This document shows, in pieces, positions 32,427-42,079 of a DNA stretch of 64,000 nucleotides. The DNA lies in the IMG/VR virus record IMGVR_UViG_3300037516_000306, positions 1 through 64,000 of that record, one strand, 5' to 3'. Within the stretch, counting starts at the first letter, position 1. Every line of letters starts with the position of its first letter. The notes under the pieces were generated by a model that saw nothing but the letters and a program-made list of their open reading frames with translations, did no database searches and was not told the DNA's origin. Source of the DNA: a virus. The position numbers and the translations under genes are program-made.

Positions 32427-35400
32427 TTATGGTGTTGTAGTAGTCGTGGTACTTGTAGTGATAGGTTGATTAGTATAAACTATTGACTCAACATAAAACT
32501 CTTTAGTTATAGGATCATATTTTACATCTTTATCAATAGGAATATAATCTTGTTTTGTAATTATCACTCTATCAAACTTACTATCATATACACCATGAAG
32601 TCCTATTCCAGTATAGTTATTATCTATATCAACATTAGGAAAGAATCTAAGTATTTCAAATGCTAAGTGATCTGTCATAAATCTATTTACACCAGAACCA
32701 ACTGCTGTAAGATCTTTAGCTCCTTCATTAGTTATTAAAAACACTTGTCCTCTTTTAGCATCTACAGTTACTTGTCCTTGTGGTATCTTCAATAAGAACT
32801 TATTCTGACTTCCTACATATCCAAGATCTGTTTCAGCAAAATCAATAGGTGGAGTTTCTCCAAATAATTTAGTTCCTCCTAAATAAGCAGCTTTTGGATT
32901 TGTAGAATCCATTGTTAATAATTTGTTATACAACAATGATTTGTTTTCAAATCTAGCAAGTACAGCTTTATCCTGAATACCATCTAATGATGTAAGCTTT
33001 CCATAGTTTTGAGGAAAATCAAATAATGCTAATGGGGCATAACTTAACCAATTGTTAACTCTTATATCAGCATTTTGTTCTTGTGAATCAGAATAGATTG
33101 CTCTAAATGGATAATATGTATAACATAATTGACTAGTCCAATCTGCTGGTAGATGTGAAAAGAAGTTTTCTTTATTCTGTTTAGAGAATGTTACATTATA
33201 ATAATATGTATTATCATAAGCAATTGTTGTAAACTCTTCTTGTACCCAATCATCAGGAATACCTGTAGATACATGTGGCCAGAAGTTTCCTTCTCTATCA
33301 TTGAATGCTTGTCTTAAATTTAAATTATAAGAAGTCTCACAATAAAAATTAGGAATACCATATGCAAATAAATAAAACTTACCATCATAAAATGTTCTAT
33401 ATGTACCAGCTGGTCCTCCAACAGTTGTAGGAGCTTTACTAGGATCACTAGGACAATCAAAGTTGTGAGCTTTAATTGATATAATGTTAGTCATTGTTTG
33501 GTAGTTATACAAAATAGATCTAGCAGAATGCCAGAATTTTGGATAAGCTACGTTACCTATTTCATCATAGAATATATCACTATCATCTAATCCATTCACT
33601 CTATTATCTATAAAGAATGGAAGTTTTGTTTTGTATGCAAATCTAGAAATAAATGTATCTCCACCAAACACTACATCATTTGAAAAACCACTATCAAAAA
33701 ATCTTTGGAATCCTGTGTCAATTGTTTCATATGAATATATTTGTCCCCATTGGTTTACAAATATATTTTTCAATGAAGCATAATATACTACAGTTGTAAT
33801 GTCTTGTTCTTTCTCAGGTGTGTTACAATAGTTTCTACCTGTAAGAGGATCTATATTACTAGAGATTGTGAATCTAGATTTATCTGTAATTAAAGATGTA
33901 CCTAATGAATTAACAAGTGTTGGTGTTTTATCAGGGAATGGTAATGGCACTACTGAATTAGTTAATGCACCTTTTGTTCTTAAATAAATAGAAGACTCTC
34001 TTTGGTAGTTATTAATGTTTTTATCATCTCCAATATTTTGAACTCCTGGAATCATATAAGATTTTAAATCAAGAGGTCTTTGTTTAATACCAACATTTCC
34101 ATTAATATCTGCAGTGTTATTATTTATATCTGAATAGTAATCATAGTTAGCTACAGAGTTAAATGAATACGCATAATTCTTTCTTGTAATACCATTTACA
34201 TAAATAGTTAGATATGCTTGGTATGCTGTAAATACAGCTGTTATATCTAGACCACCAATAGTAAATGATGCTTTTAATGCATCTTCTTGAACCTCTTTAG
34301 AAAGAAGTCTATATTTAGCATTACCTTTCACTTTGACAAAATGTGCTCTACCTCCACCAAACATTACATTTTCTAACTTAAGAACATCTCCTAAGAATGG
34401 TTGTGCAAAAGAAGTTTCAGGAGAATTAAACACTTGTCTATATCTAGAACTATCACTAGTTATAGGAGGAAGTGGTTTAGGATCTCCACAGAATGCATTA
34501 AGTGGTGATCTTCTTCCATACTCTCTTCCTGGAACTACATTTCCAAAAGGAGTTAATGTATTTGGAGGAAACTGTCCTAATGGGGGTGTTACAAAAGGTT
34601 GCTTAGTTGCACAAGGAGCAGGTTGTAAATCTTGTTCTTTAAAAGGAACTGAGTTTAAATCTAATCTTTGAACATATACAGGACCAATAGCACCTGCACA
34701 AGGATAAGGCATCCATCCCCCCCAATTTAAAGTTTTAAGAGGTTGATTATCATTAGTCCAACGAGTATTACTTCTTAATTTATAACAACTAACACCTGCG
34801 CATGCATTATTAACATACCACACATCATAGTTACCAGGACCTATTGTTGCTTTACCACTTAAATATATTGGTCTTGTTAAAGAACAAAATTCATAAGTTT
34901 CATTAGCAACCATTTGTTTAATTACTTGTTCACCAGTTTCTGGCTCAAAATAACTATAATCACCTGACTCAGTACATACAACCATCCATGGTTCTGTTTG
35001 TCCTAATACAGCATATGAATTACTACTTGCTAATAAGAATGGATCTGTATTAAGATCGTTATATGGATAGTTTGGATAGTATAAAGTTTGATCTTGTCTT
35101 TGGTATGTTCCTACATTACGGAGCATTCCTTTAGCTACAATAGATTTATTTGTATTTCTATTACCTCTTACAATTTTAAATCCTACAACATCATCTTTTT
35201 GATCTTGTGTAAGACCTGTTGATGTTTGTATAAGTGTTTCTATTTGTTTAATATTAACTTTTACACCTAATGGATATACAGCATTATTTTGCATCACTGG
35301 TTGAAACCCAGGAGTTAATGAATATACAGGATTCTCAAATATAGGACTTACAAGAACATCTGGAAACTTATGATGTCTAATAGGTTTACCAGCAAGATCA

Positions 35401-36872
35401 CCCCATACATCAACATTACAAGGATACTCTTCTGTAGACTCCCAATAAGCAAACTCACCATATTGATATGGTGTAGCATTATTAATATTAGGACCAGTAG
35501 CATTACCTATGACAGTAGCTGTATTATATATTTTCCAATAAGAACTATATCCTATTCCTGTAACAGGATCGATATAATCAGGCTCACCTATAAAATCAGC
35601 ATTAGTATTTGGTACATCTGGATATTGTAAATCAGCATAAGTTAATGTTCTTCCAGGAATATGGAACCCATCTGTTTGTTTTCCATTCTTTAATAAGAAT
35701 ACAATCTCAAATGCATACACCTCATCACGTAGATATCCACGTAGGTTTGTAGCATTTAATTCATCACCATAATTTTCATTGGAAGGAATTCTGTATGTCT
35801 CCCATAATAAATCTATTTGAGATGCTATTTGTTGATAATTAATTCTATCTATAGATGTAAGATTATCCCATACAAGAACATCTTGTACAGCTGTAAGATC
35901 TTGTGCTATATCATAGTATGGATACTTCTCAAATATATCTGATGGAGAAAGATTAATAAGTGTATTATTCTGTCCAGTATATGTTATTGTGTCAACTTGA
36001 TTCTCAATTGAATATGTACCAACTAATTCTATAGTGGTAATATTATTAACTGTTTTAATTACAGCTACATTATAATATTGAAATAACCCTGTTGTATCTA
36101 AATTAGTAATACTAACTTCTATAGATCTACCCACTTTATAATCAAATATAGCTGTGGTTAATTGCGTATCAGCAATTGGTGTAGGATTTGTAACAGAGTA
36201 ATATGATGTGTAAGGATTACCAGATGCATTAGCATATTGAATAGCAAACTGATATGTACCAGCAGTAAGATCTCCACCACTAGCTATATCTGATATAGTA
36301 AGTTGTGGAATATTAAAATTAGGTTGTATTTTTAATTGATTACAATCTAATTGATTTGTATATGTAGGGTCACAAGGATCTGAAGTAGGAGTTTGTAAAT
36401 ATGGAATATTTTCAATATCTAAATATCTTCTTGGATTTAATCCATCTGTCCAATATATTTCTGTAGTGCAATTACTTATTTTATGTACAACTTTATGTAT
36501 AGGATTGTTCTCATTAAAATTAAGACATGCAGCTTCTACTAATGTACGGTAGATACAATCATTGTTATCCATATATCCTATTTGACTCATCCCTAGTTGA
36601 GGATTTACAACAAAGAATATATGTTTGCTTTTTTCTGCAATAAAGTGTCTACCAATTAACATGTATCCAGAAGGAAAACTTATACAAAGTTCATTCCCTT
36701 GTTCATTTTGATAATTAATAGAACTTGCATCAAAGTTTTCTAAGGCAGCATTTAATGCATATGTAAGAGTACCTGGTTTAATCTGGTTCAAAGTTTGATC
36801 CATATTTAAACCAATAGATCCACTATTAATTTCTATCCTTATATTACTTTGTTCTTTTTCTTGATCAGCCAT
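32427..36872 (-). CDS. Muzzle / tail stabilisation protein, main part
   Basis: 1481 residues. The N-terminus (INSGSIGLNMDQTLNQIKPGTLTYALNA is the region; key motifs are NMDQTL and IKPGTLTYALNA), then YWTDGLNPRRYLDIENIP and VWDNLTSIDRINYQQ, match the very large tail stabilisation/muzzle proteins that cap the tail of crAss-like podoviruses. Length is in the family range, but the C-terminal part seems to have moved into the next two genes: this product stops after ITKQDYIPIDKD plus a Thr tail (ITTSTTTTTTP). It lies 5 bp after the 324-residue gene in a tight operon. Likely forms the outer tail barrel and plug; family-level call, not atom-level. Confidence 0.8.
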   Translation of the reverse strand: MADQEKEQSNIRIEINSGSIGLNMDQTLNQIKPGTLTYALNAALENFDASSINYQNEQGNELCISFPSGYMLIGRHFIAEKSKHIFFVVNPQLGMSQIGYMDNNDCIYRTLVEAACLNFNENNPIHKVVHKISNCTTEIYWTDGLNPRRYLDIENIPYLQTPTSDPCDPTYTNQLDCNQLKIQPNFNIPQLTISDIASGGDLTAGTYQFAIQYANASGNPYTSYYSVTNPTPIADTQLTTAIFDYKVGRSIEVSITNLDTTGLFQYYNVAVIKTVNNITTIELVGTYSIENQVDTITYTGQNNTLINLSPSDIFEKYPYYDIAQDLTAVQDVLVWDNLTSIDRINYQQIASQIDLLWETYRIPSNENYGDELNATNLRGYLRDEVYAFEIVFLLKNGKQTDGFHIPGRTLTYADLQYPDVPNTNADFIGEPDYIDPVTGIGYSSYWKIYNTATVIGNATGPNINNATPYQYGEFAYWESTEEYPCNVDVWGDLAGKPIRHHKFPDVLVSPIFENPVYSLTPGFQPVMQNNAVYPLGVKVNIKQIETLIQTSTGLTQDQKDDVVGFKIVRGNRNTNKSIVAKGMLRNVGTYQRQDQTLYYPNYPYNDLNTDPFLLASSNSYAVLGQTEPWMVVCTESGDYSYFEPETGEQVIKQMVANETYEFCSLTRPIYLSGKATIGPGNYDVWYVNNACAGVSCYKLRSNTRWTNDNQPLKTLNWGGWMPYPCAGAIGPVYVQRLDLNSVPFKEQDLQPAPCATKQPFVTPPLGQFPPNTLTPFGNVVPGREYGRRSPLNAFCGDPKPLPPITSDSSRYRQVFNSPETSFAQPFLGDVLKLENVMFGGGRAHFVKVKGNAKYRLLSKEVQEDALKASFTIGGLDITAVFTAYQAYLTIYVNGITRKNYAYSFNSVANYDYYSDINNNTADINGNVGIKQRPLDLKSYMIPGVQNIGDDKNINNYQRESSIYLRTKGALTNSVVPLPFPDKTPTLVNSLGTSLITDKSRFTISSNIDPLTGRNYCNTPEKEQDITTVVYYASLKNIFVNQWGQIYSYETIDTGFQRFFDSGFSNDVVFGGDTFISRFAYKTKLPFFIDNRVNGLDDSDIFYDEIGNVAYPKFWHSARSILYNYQTMTNIISIKAHNFDCPSDPSKAPTTVGGPAGTYRTFYDGKFYLFAYGIPNFYCETSYNLNLRQAFNDREGNFWPHVSTGIPDDWVQEEFTTIAYDNTYYYNVTFSKQNKENFFSHLPADWTSQLCYTYYPFRAIYSDSQEQNADIRVNNWLSYAPLALFDFPQNYGKLTSLDGIQDKAVLARFENKSLLYNKLLTMDSTNPKAAYLGGTKLFGETPPIDFAETDLGYVGSQNKFLLKIPQGQVTVDAKRGQVFLITNEGAKDLTAVGSGVNRFMTDHLAFEILRFFPNVDIDNNYTGIGLHGVYDSKFDRVIITKQDYIPIDKDVKYDPITKEFYVESIVYTNQPITTSTTTTTTP

Positions 36873-36877
36873 AGTTT

Positions 36878-37852
36878 TTAGTTATTACGTCTTCTACCAT
36901 ATCTATTAGTACGGTTAGGAAGTTCATACATATTGAATCTATTAAGATCGTTTTTAATTCTTCTTTGCTTCTCCCAAGGAGTTTGTTTCTTCATTTCAAT
37001 CTCAGCCATGATGTAAGATTCTTCATAAGCTTGTTTATGATATAACATCTTTTGTTGTAACTGATTGAAAGTTTCATCATTAGTTTGATTAGTAAGAGTT
37101 TCAAATATCTTGAATTTAAGAAACGCTTCTACATATTCTCTAATACGATAGTTATCAGGAATCATTTGATTTCCTATTTGATCATACTCTGTAGCATAGA
37201 ATAATAAGTGTACCACACCATTTCTAAAATTAGTTACAAACTTATTGTCTCTAATATCAAATGAGTCATAACTAGCAGCACCAGGAGTGAATTCATGAAT
37301 AGGAGGAGCTTCTGCATAGAAGTCCCAATTGTTAGTGTATTCCACTCCACAGTTTTGTCTTGCAGATATATTACCAGGCTTAAGTAAATACTCGTGAGTA
37401 AATCCTCTAGCTACAGTGTTGTTTGTTTTATATACAGCTTGTACTAATACAGGCATACATGTACCATCACATTGTGGAACTTGACAACCAGGTTGATTAC
37501 AAGGAGTTCCTCCAATAGTTAATGGAGCCACTTGAATAGTTGTAGCTGAAGCAGCTTGAGAATAGAATGAATTAGCTGATTGATATGGGTATCCTGCAAC
37601 TTCTGTACACATCCAAGCTTCTCTTACAGCATAAAAGTTATCAGGGAGTCTAGCTTGGTAATCTTCTATAAATAAGACTTCTTCACTTATTACAAAGGTA
37701 GTTCTTCCTAACTTCTTAAGACACTTATCTAAGTAGGTAGGAAATAAAAGATCATCCACTGCACCAGTATCAAAGTAACTTTTAAGTTCTTCTTTAACTG
37801 TTGAGTAGACAGGCTCTGGGGATACAAAATTATATTTATAGTAATATGACAT
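36878..37852 (-). CDS. Tail ring / tubular protein
   Basis: 324 residues, 5-6 bp from both neighbours. Motifs LFPTYLDKCLKKLGRTTF, EDYQARLPDNFYAVREAW and a C-terminal arm of helices (YEESYIMAEIEMKKQTPWEK) fit the conserved crAss-like tail/ring proteins found between the IHF-like gene and the muzzle gene. A Cys-rich insertion (CNQPGCQVPQCDGTC) lies near residues 115-135. The RLPDNFYAVREAW strand-turn pattern is shared with tail adaptor (P22 gp4/T7 gp11-like) folds, so a head-tail ring function is the best inference. Confidence 0.65.
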   Translation of the reverse strand: MSYYYKYNFVSPEPVYSTVKEELKSYFDTGAVDDLLFPTYLDKCLKKLGRTTFVISEEVLFIEDYQARLPDNFYAVREAWMCTEVAGYPYQSANSFYSQAASATTIQVAPLTIGGTPCNQPGCQVPQCDGTCMPVLVQAVYKTNNTVARGFTHEYLLKPGNISARQNCGVEYTNNWDFYAEAPPIHEFTPGAASYDSFDIRDNKFVTNFRNGVVHLLFYATEYDQIGNQMIPDNYRIREYVEAFLKFKIFETLTNQTNDETFNQLQQKMLYHKQAYEESYIMAEIEMKKQTPWEKQRRIKNDLNRFNMYELPNRTNRYGRRRNN

Positions 37853-37858
37853 AGTTCA

Positions 37859-38335
37859 TTATTTTTTCCATTCTCGGTAAATATTTTGGTACTTGTCGCT
37901 GGTTTTTAGATAGTGTGATAAAAGTCTTGAAGTGAGTCTAGAAGGTTTGAAATACCATAGGTCAGAGTTTTTGAAACGTGCTGTTGGTTTAAACCACATC
38001 CAACCAAAAAAATAACCTTCCGTATGATAATTAAAGTTATAAATAACTTTTCCTTTCTCTTTAGTTTTCTGCCAATCGATTGGTAAGTTAATAAACTCTT
38101 TTCCATCAGCTAGTTTTATTTTTCTTCTTTTCTTTTTATTGATAGAGAACTCTCCAAACCCATAAGGTAGTTTTGCTTTCTCACCTGTTTCTAATATATA
38201 CTCTTTAAAGAATTCATTGTAAGTGTAGATAATATTTCTCCACTCATCATACGTAAGAGTTATAGAAGGGTGTTTTTTGCAGAACTGATTATAGTTGTCT
38301 TTGCTAGAGCTTCTCCAATCAATCTTTGTTCTCAT
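37859..38335 (-). CDS. IHF-like conserved tail-operon protein
   Basis: 158 residues; its ATG overlaps the stop of the upstream gene (TAATG). A LPYGFGEFSINKKKRRK stretch resembles the HU/IHF 'GFGxF' arm region, and crAss-like genomes usually carry an IHF-annotated gene at this place. The aromatic-rich C-terminal half (YHTEGYFFGWMWFKPTARF) is not part of a standard HU/IHF fold. It may be a virion protein that keeps only a relict similarity. Function is therefore open: DNA-binding or a tail ring. Confidence 0.65.
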   Translation of the reverse strand: MRTKIDWRSSSKDNYNQFCKKHPSITLTYDEWRNIIYTYNEFFKEYILETGEKAKLPYGFGEFSINKKKRRKIKLADGKEFINLPIDWQKTKEKGKVIYNFNYHTEGYFFGWMWFKPTARFKNSDLWYFKPSRLTSRLLSHYLKTSDKYQNIYREWKK

Positions 38336-39063
38336 TAATTAGTTGGTTTTGAGTTTGGTGATTGACCATCTATTCCTTCTTGACTAGTATCAGTTTTAAG
38401 ATTGAAGTATGTAGATAGAAGTTTTTGAGATGTAAGTTGTAGTACTTGTTGTTCTAAATATCCAGGAAGAGGAAACTCTTTATCTAATGGATTCTTACAT
38501 AGTTCTTCAGTAGTGTATTCTGGAGTTCCACATCCACATTCTGGATACATGATTTCATTTTCTACATCTTCTTCAAATAATGCAACAAATCTAATTGCTT
38601 TAAGTAAAGGATTGTTTACATATAGATATCCATTAGATATCCAATAGTATTCTTCTTTCTTGATTATAGGAAGCTTTAAAAGATTTATATATCTATTGAT
38701 AGTTATTTCTTTTAACTTTTTTCCTACACCACTCATAGCATTAATGGAATAAACTCCTTGTATTACATATTGGTAATTACCTTCTGATATACGTGGAAGT
38801 TTAAACTTAGTTCTAGCTATAGTACATTCATCTACATAATTACAACATTCAGAAATAGATACCTCTACCATTTCCAAACAAGGAATGGTAGTAAATAATG
38901 TATCAGTTGCCCAAAGCTTTCTTAGATTGGTTTCTCTCTTTATAAGTAATAAAGAGTTGTTTCTTATCTCAGATGCAATTGCTCTATCTGTAATAAGACT
39001 ATCTGTAGAAAGTATCTTGTGGACACTTCTAACATCTGATACTAATTTTCTTAATGTTGCCAT
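38335..39063 (-). CDS. Conserved crAss-like tail/connector protein
   Basis: 242 residues, 2 bp after the phosphoesterase gene. Visible features: an N-terminal helix pair (LVSDVRSVHKILSTDSLITDRAIASEI), CLEMVEVSISECCNYVDECT, which could form paired cysteines, and a C-terminal ECGCGTPEYTTEELC segment. The start matches proteins in the same slot in other crAss-like genomes, which are structural. No enzymatic motif is present. A connector/ring role is inferred from neighbours. Confidence 0.65.
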   Translation of the reverse strand: MATLRKLVSDVRSVHKILSTDSLITDRAIASEIRNNSLLLIKRETNLRKLWATDTLFTTIPCLEMVEVSISECCNYVDECTIARTKFKLPRISEGNYQYVIQGVYSINAMSGVGKKLKEITINRYINLLKLPIIKKEEYYWISNGYLYVNNPLLKAIRFVALFEEDVENEIMYPECGCGTPEYTTEELCKNPLDKEFPLPGYLEQQVLQLTSQKLLSTYFNLKTDTSQEGIDGQSPNSKPTN

Positions 39064-39065
39064 AA

Positions 39066-40289
39066 TTATATTCTTGTTTCGAACTCAGCAATCTTACCTA
39101 GTTTACTATCATATACTAAAGCTAAGGCAGCTCTTACTGAATGTACGTAGTTATTATCTAGGTGCCATCTATCAGTTCCTGAAAGACTAGGCATTTGTTG
39201 TATTCTTACACCTTTGACTTCTTTAGCCATGTAGTGATGTTTATCACCTGTATGTACTTCTCTATAGATAGCATTACCAAATGCTTGACTATATTGAGGA
39301 TGTGTTGCAAACAATAATGGTAGGTCTTCTAACTTACAGTTACCATGGTGCCATCCAATAAATGTATTTCCTAATGTTAATCCTTTAACTACACTATGCT
39401 CTCTGATAAAATCTACATCAAGATCTTCCTTGAAATAAACATCTAATGCATGAGCTAAGTAAAAAGATTTAGTTCTATCATGATTACCCTGTACAAGAAT
39501 GACAGTTACATCATTGGCATTCTGTCTTAACATGTTAATTGTATCTACAAGAATAGCAAATCCTAATTCATATTCAGAACTATAATCCATTATAGTATCT
39601 TGTGGAGTACCTTGTGTAGTTTGGTTTTGATAGTTATCAGTATGAAAGAAATCATTTGATATAGGTAACACTACAGTGTTTATATTGTAATTAGCTCTCA
39701 CTTTGTTAATCAAAGACTGAGCCACATTAAAATATCTTAAAGCTCTTCCTTCTGGACTATTATCACCATCTACAGTTCTTTTAGCTAAATGAAAATCAGA
39801 TAAAGATATTTCTATATCTACATAATCTTTCTCTATAGAATAGTTTTCTTTAGCAATTGATATGTTATTTGGTTTGTAGTTTTGTAAAAATTTAGCAAAG
39901 TCTTCAGGGGAATAATCTTTTGCTTGTTTTAGTTTTGAAAAGACTGAGGAAGTAAACTTCCCACTTGGTAACATCTTAGACCAGTAGTTGGTTATGATGT
40001 ATTTATCTAAATTTATCTTATGTAGCTTAGCTAGTTCAATATCATTTTTAGGTTCATAGTCAGATATGATTGTACTTTCTAGTGTACCTTTTTCAACATT
40101 AACTTTACGTTCTTCTGTATAGTTTCTTGCTATCTCTGAAGGTTGTTCATTATCTTTTTCTTTAAGTTCTCTCATGAGCTCACTCACTTCAAACTCACTT
40201 ATTCCTAATCTTTCAGCATAGAACTTTTTACTTTTCTTTTGCGTTAATAACTCTTCTAATTGGTATAACAAGTGTTGATTTTCAGACAT
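39066..40289 (-). CDS. Calcineurin-like metallophosphoesterase
   Basis: 407 residues. The metal-binding motifs appear in order: D165-F-H167 (SDFHLAK), N212-D213 (ISNDFFH), G268-N-H270-D271 (QGNHDRTK), H314 (GWHHGN) and G348-D-K-H351 (TGDKHHY). The first 60 residues look like a helix-turn-helix (KKFYAERLGISEFEVSELMREL). A phosphoesterase in this slot is a known feature of crAss-like phages; its substrate is unknown (nucleic acid is a reasonable guess). It is the first gene after a strong terminator and has its own candidate promoter at 40318-40350, so it heads the tail operon. Confidence 0.85.
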   Translation of the reverse strand: MSENQHLLYQLEELLTQKKSKKFYAERLGISEFEVSELMRELKEKDNEQPSEIARNYTEERKVNVEKGTLESTIISDYEPKNDIELAKLHKINLDKYIITNYWSKMLPSGKFTSSVFSKLKQAKDYSPEDFAKFLQNYKPNNISIAKENYSIEKDYVDIEISLSDFHLAKRTVDGDNSPEGRALRYFNVAQSLINKVRANYNINTVVLPISNDFFHTDNYQNQTTQGTPQDTIMDYSSEYELGFAILVDTINMLRQNANDVTVILVQGNHDRTKSFYLAHALDVYFKEDLDVDFIREHSVVKGLTLGNTFIGWHHGNCKLEDLPLLFATHPQYSQAFGNAIYREVHTGDKHHYMAKEVKGVRIQQMPSLSGTDRWHLDNNYVHSVRAALALVYDSKLGKIAEFETRI

Positions 40290-40317
40290 ATGTATTTATA
40301 TTAGTTAAAAAATATTG

Positions 40318-40350
40318 TAAAGATAAACAATTGTTTTTATATATTCCAAA
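40318..40350 (-). promoter_or_regulatory. Host-type promoter of the phosphoesterase/tail operon
   Basis: TTTG (40350-40347), 21 bases, TATCTTTA (40325-40318) on the minus strand, one mismatch to TAnnTTTG; directly after the operon terminator and palindrome. Confidence 0.55.
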
Positions 40351-40375
40351 TAATTTTAGTTAGAGATAGAATTAT

Positions 40376-40396
40376 TTATAACTAAATTAGTTATAA
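40376..40396. repeat. 21-bp palindrome between operons
   Basis: TTATAACTAA and TTAGTTATAA flank one central A, a perfect inverted repeat, between the terminator and the phosphoesterase promoter. A 20/21 copy lies at 24612-24632, also just upstream of a promoter. It may be an operator or transcription boundary element. Confidence 0.6.
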
Positions 40397-40404
40397 AACA
40401 AAAA

Positions 40405-40428
40405 CTCCCCAAGAAAAATCTTGAGGAG
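40405..40428 (-). terminator. Strong terminator ending the head/fibre operon
   Basis: On the minus strand CTCCTCAAG pairs with CTTGGGGAG (one T-G pair), loop of six, followed by TTTTTGTTTT. It lies about 35 bp after the 83-residue gene. Confidence 0.85.
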
Positions 40429-40463
40429 AAAACTTGTAAAACCAACAAAACAAGATTTTTTTA

Positions 40464-40715
40464 TTAAGTTAAGGTAGTTGTAGTGGTTGTTGTCACTTGA
40501 TCTAGTACTATATCTATATAGTTAGTACAATCTCCTGTTGATAACACTCTAACTACTGTTGTGTAATCAGGAACTAAAGAAGAAGAATATCCTGTAAGTA
40601 AAGCTGTTTTATCTACTCCTGATTCAAATGCTGTTACATATCCATCTAGATTTGAATACAGGTTGAAGGGGCCTGAATCAGCCCCAGCAACTGTTAATGT
40701 TATTAATACTGTCAT
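40464..40715 (-). CDS. Small adaptor-domain protein with Thr tail
   Basis: 83 residues consisting of one domain: it shares TVLITLT, GPFNLYS, DGYV and CTNYIDI with the N-terminus of the upstream 436-residue gene, then ends in a Thr run (QVTTTTTTTLT) and a stop. It looks like a fibre gene that kept its virion-attachment domain and linker but lost its distal modules, or a capping version of the protein. An intrinsic terminator follows within 60 bp. Confidence 0.7.
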   Translation of the reverse strand: MTVLITLTVAGADSGPFNLYSNLDGYVTAFESGVDKTALLTGYSSSLVPDYTTVVRVLSTGDCTNYIDIVLDQVTTTTTTTLT

Positions 40716-40732
40716 ATATTATTGATTTTAAA

Positions 40733-42043
40733 TTAAAACGGACAAGGTCCTATTATATTAAATAGTACACCTCCTGTTGAGTAAACATTAGTTGCACAGC
40801 CAGTACCTGTTTCACCTGGTCCATAAGGAACAGTAGAGACAACACCTGTGTCACAATCAGTCACAACTAAATCTCCTCCAACATCTCCTGAATCATAAGA
40901 ATATTCAAAACAATATCCTGTACAACCTGCTCCTTCTGTTGTGTCTGCTGGAAAGTTATCACTAATTAAAGGAGATTGAGCACATATTGTTATTGAAGGA
41001 TCTAGTTCTCCTAAATTAATAGTAAGTGGAGTTGATCCACCACATGGTGTGTATTGTACTGTATGTATCTCACCAGCAACTGGATCTATTAGATATTGTG
41101 CACATGTAGGAATACCTGTAGTTGTACTTGTAGTTGTAGATGTAGATGGTGTTGGTATACAGCATGGACCGAAAGCTTCTACAGTAAAGGATACAGTTGC
41201 TGATAATGAATTTCTATTCAAACATGCAGGATCATCAAGACCAATAAATACGTTTGGACCTGAAACTATAGCTACTGATTTAGGAGTACCAAAACAATCT
41301 TCATAGTTAAATGTACCAGCTCCATCTGCAATAATACTTACATACTCAACACATGGACACACAGTAGTAGTGGTTGTAGTTGTTGGCGGTATAGTAGTAG
41401 TAGTAGTTGTTGTTTGACAAGCTCCTAAAATACAAGGATCTCCAACTGTAATTATTACACTAGGATCATTCGCAGATGGTAGAGATCCACAAAGTTTTAC
41501 AGTTTCATTACCACCAATACCTATATTGAATAGTTCAACATTATCACAAGTAGTATATCCAAACAAATGAGGATTTTCATCTGTATTTACAAATGTTAAA
41601 CAATTACAAGCAATAACTGTTGTTGTTGAAGTTGTTGTACTAGAACTACTTGTAGTAGTTGATGTAGTACTACTTGAGGTACTAGTTGTTGTACTTGTAG
41701 GAGGAACAGTAGTTGTACTAGTTGATGTAGAACTACTTGTACTGGTTGTAGTGCTCGTAGGAGGAACTGTAGTAGTAGATGTAGTTGTACTACTAGAACT
41801 GGTAGTAGTAGTTGTAGTAATTAAATTGATTGGTATATCAATATAATTTGTACATGGTGCAATAGATCTCACTCTAATGATTGTTGTTCCAGGAGGTACA
41901 TTAAATGATATAAATCCAGCTGTTAAAACAAGTGCAGATATATTTGTTTCAAATGGTAGGACATACCCATCTGTATCTGAATAAAGATTAAAAGGACCTG
42001 CAATCCCACCAGGTGGTATGGTTAATGTTATTAAGACTGTCAT
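40733..42043 (-). CDS. Modular fibre protein with Thr/Ser linkers
   Basis: 436 residues. Residues 1-72 are the adaptor domain shared with the 83- and 288-residue genes. A Ser/Thr-rich linker follows (about residues 73-143, with PPTSTTTSTSSS repeated). Then come about four Cys-containing modules of 55-65 residues (CNCLTFVNTDENP..., CPCVEYVSIIADG..., CAQYLIDPVAG..., CFEYSYDSGDV...), the first three separated by further TTTT linkers. Similar modules occur in the 537-residue gene. Likely an extended virion fibre in which each bead is an exchangeable binding unit; the ligand is unknown. Confidence 0.75.
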   Translation of the reverse strand: MTVLITLTIPPGGIAGPFNLYSDTDGYVLPFETNISALVLTAGFISFNVPPGTTIIRVRSIAPCTNYIDIPINLITTTTTTSSSSTTTSTTTVPPTSTTTSTSSSTSTSTTTVPPTSTTTSTSSSTTSTTTSSSSTTTSTTTVIACNCLTFVNTDENPHLFGYTTCDNVELFNIGIGGNETVKLCGSLPSANDPSVIITVGDPCILGACQTTTTTTTIPPTTTTTTTVCPCVEYVSIIADGAGTFNYEDCFGTPKSVAIVSGPNVFIGLDDPACLNRNSLSATVSFTVEAFGPCCIPTPSTSTTTSTTTGIPTCAQYLIDPVAGEIHTVQYTPCGGSTPLTINLGELDPSITICAQSPLISDNFPADTTEGAGCTGYCFEYSYDSGDVGGDLVVTDCDTGVVSTVPYGPGETGTGCATNVYSTGGVLFNIIGPCPF

Positions 42044-42079
42044 ATTTTTATATGTTAATTTATGTTAATTTATATTAGT

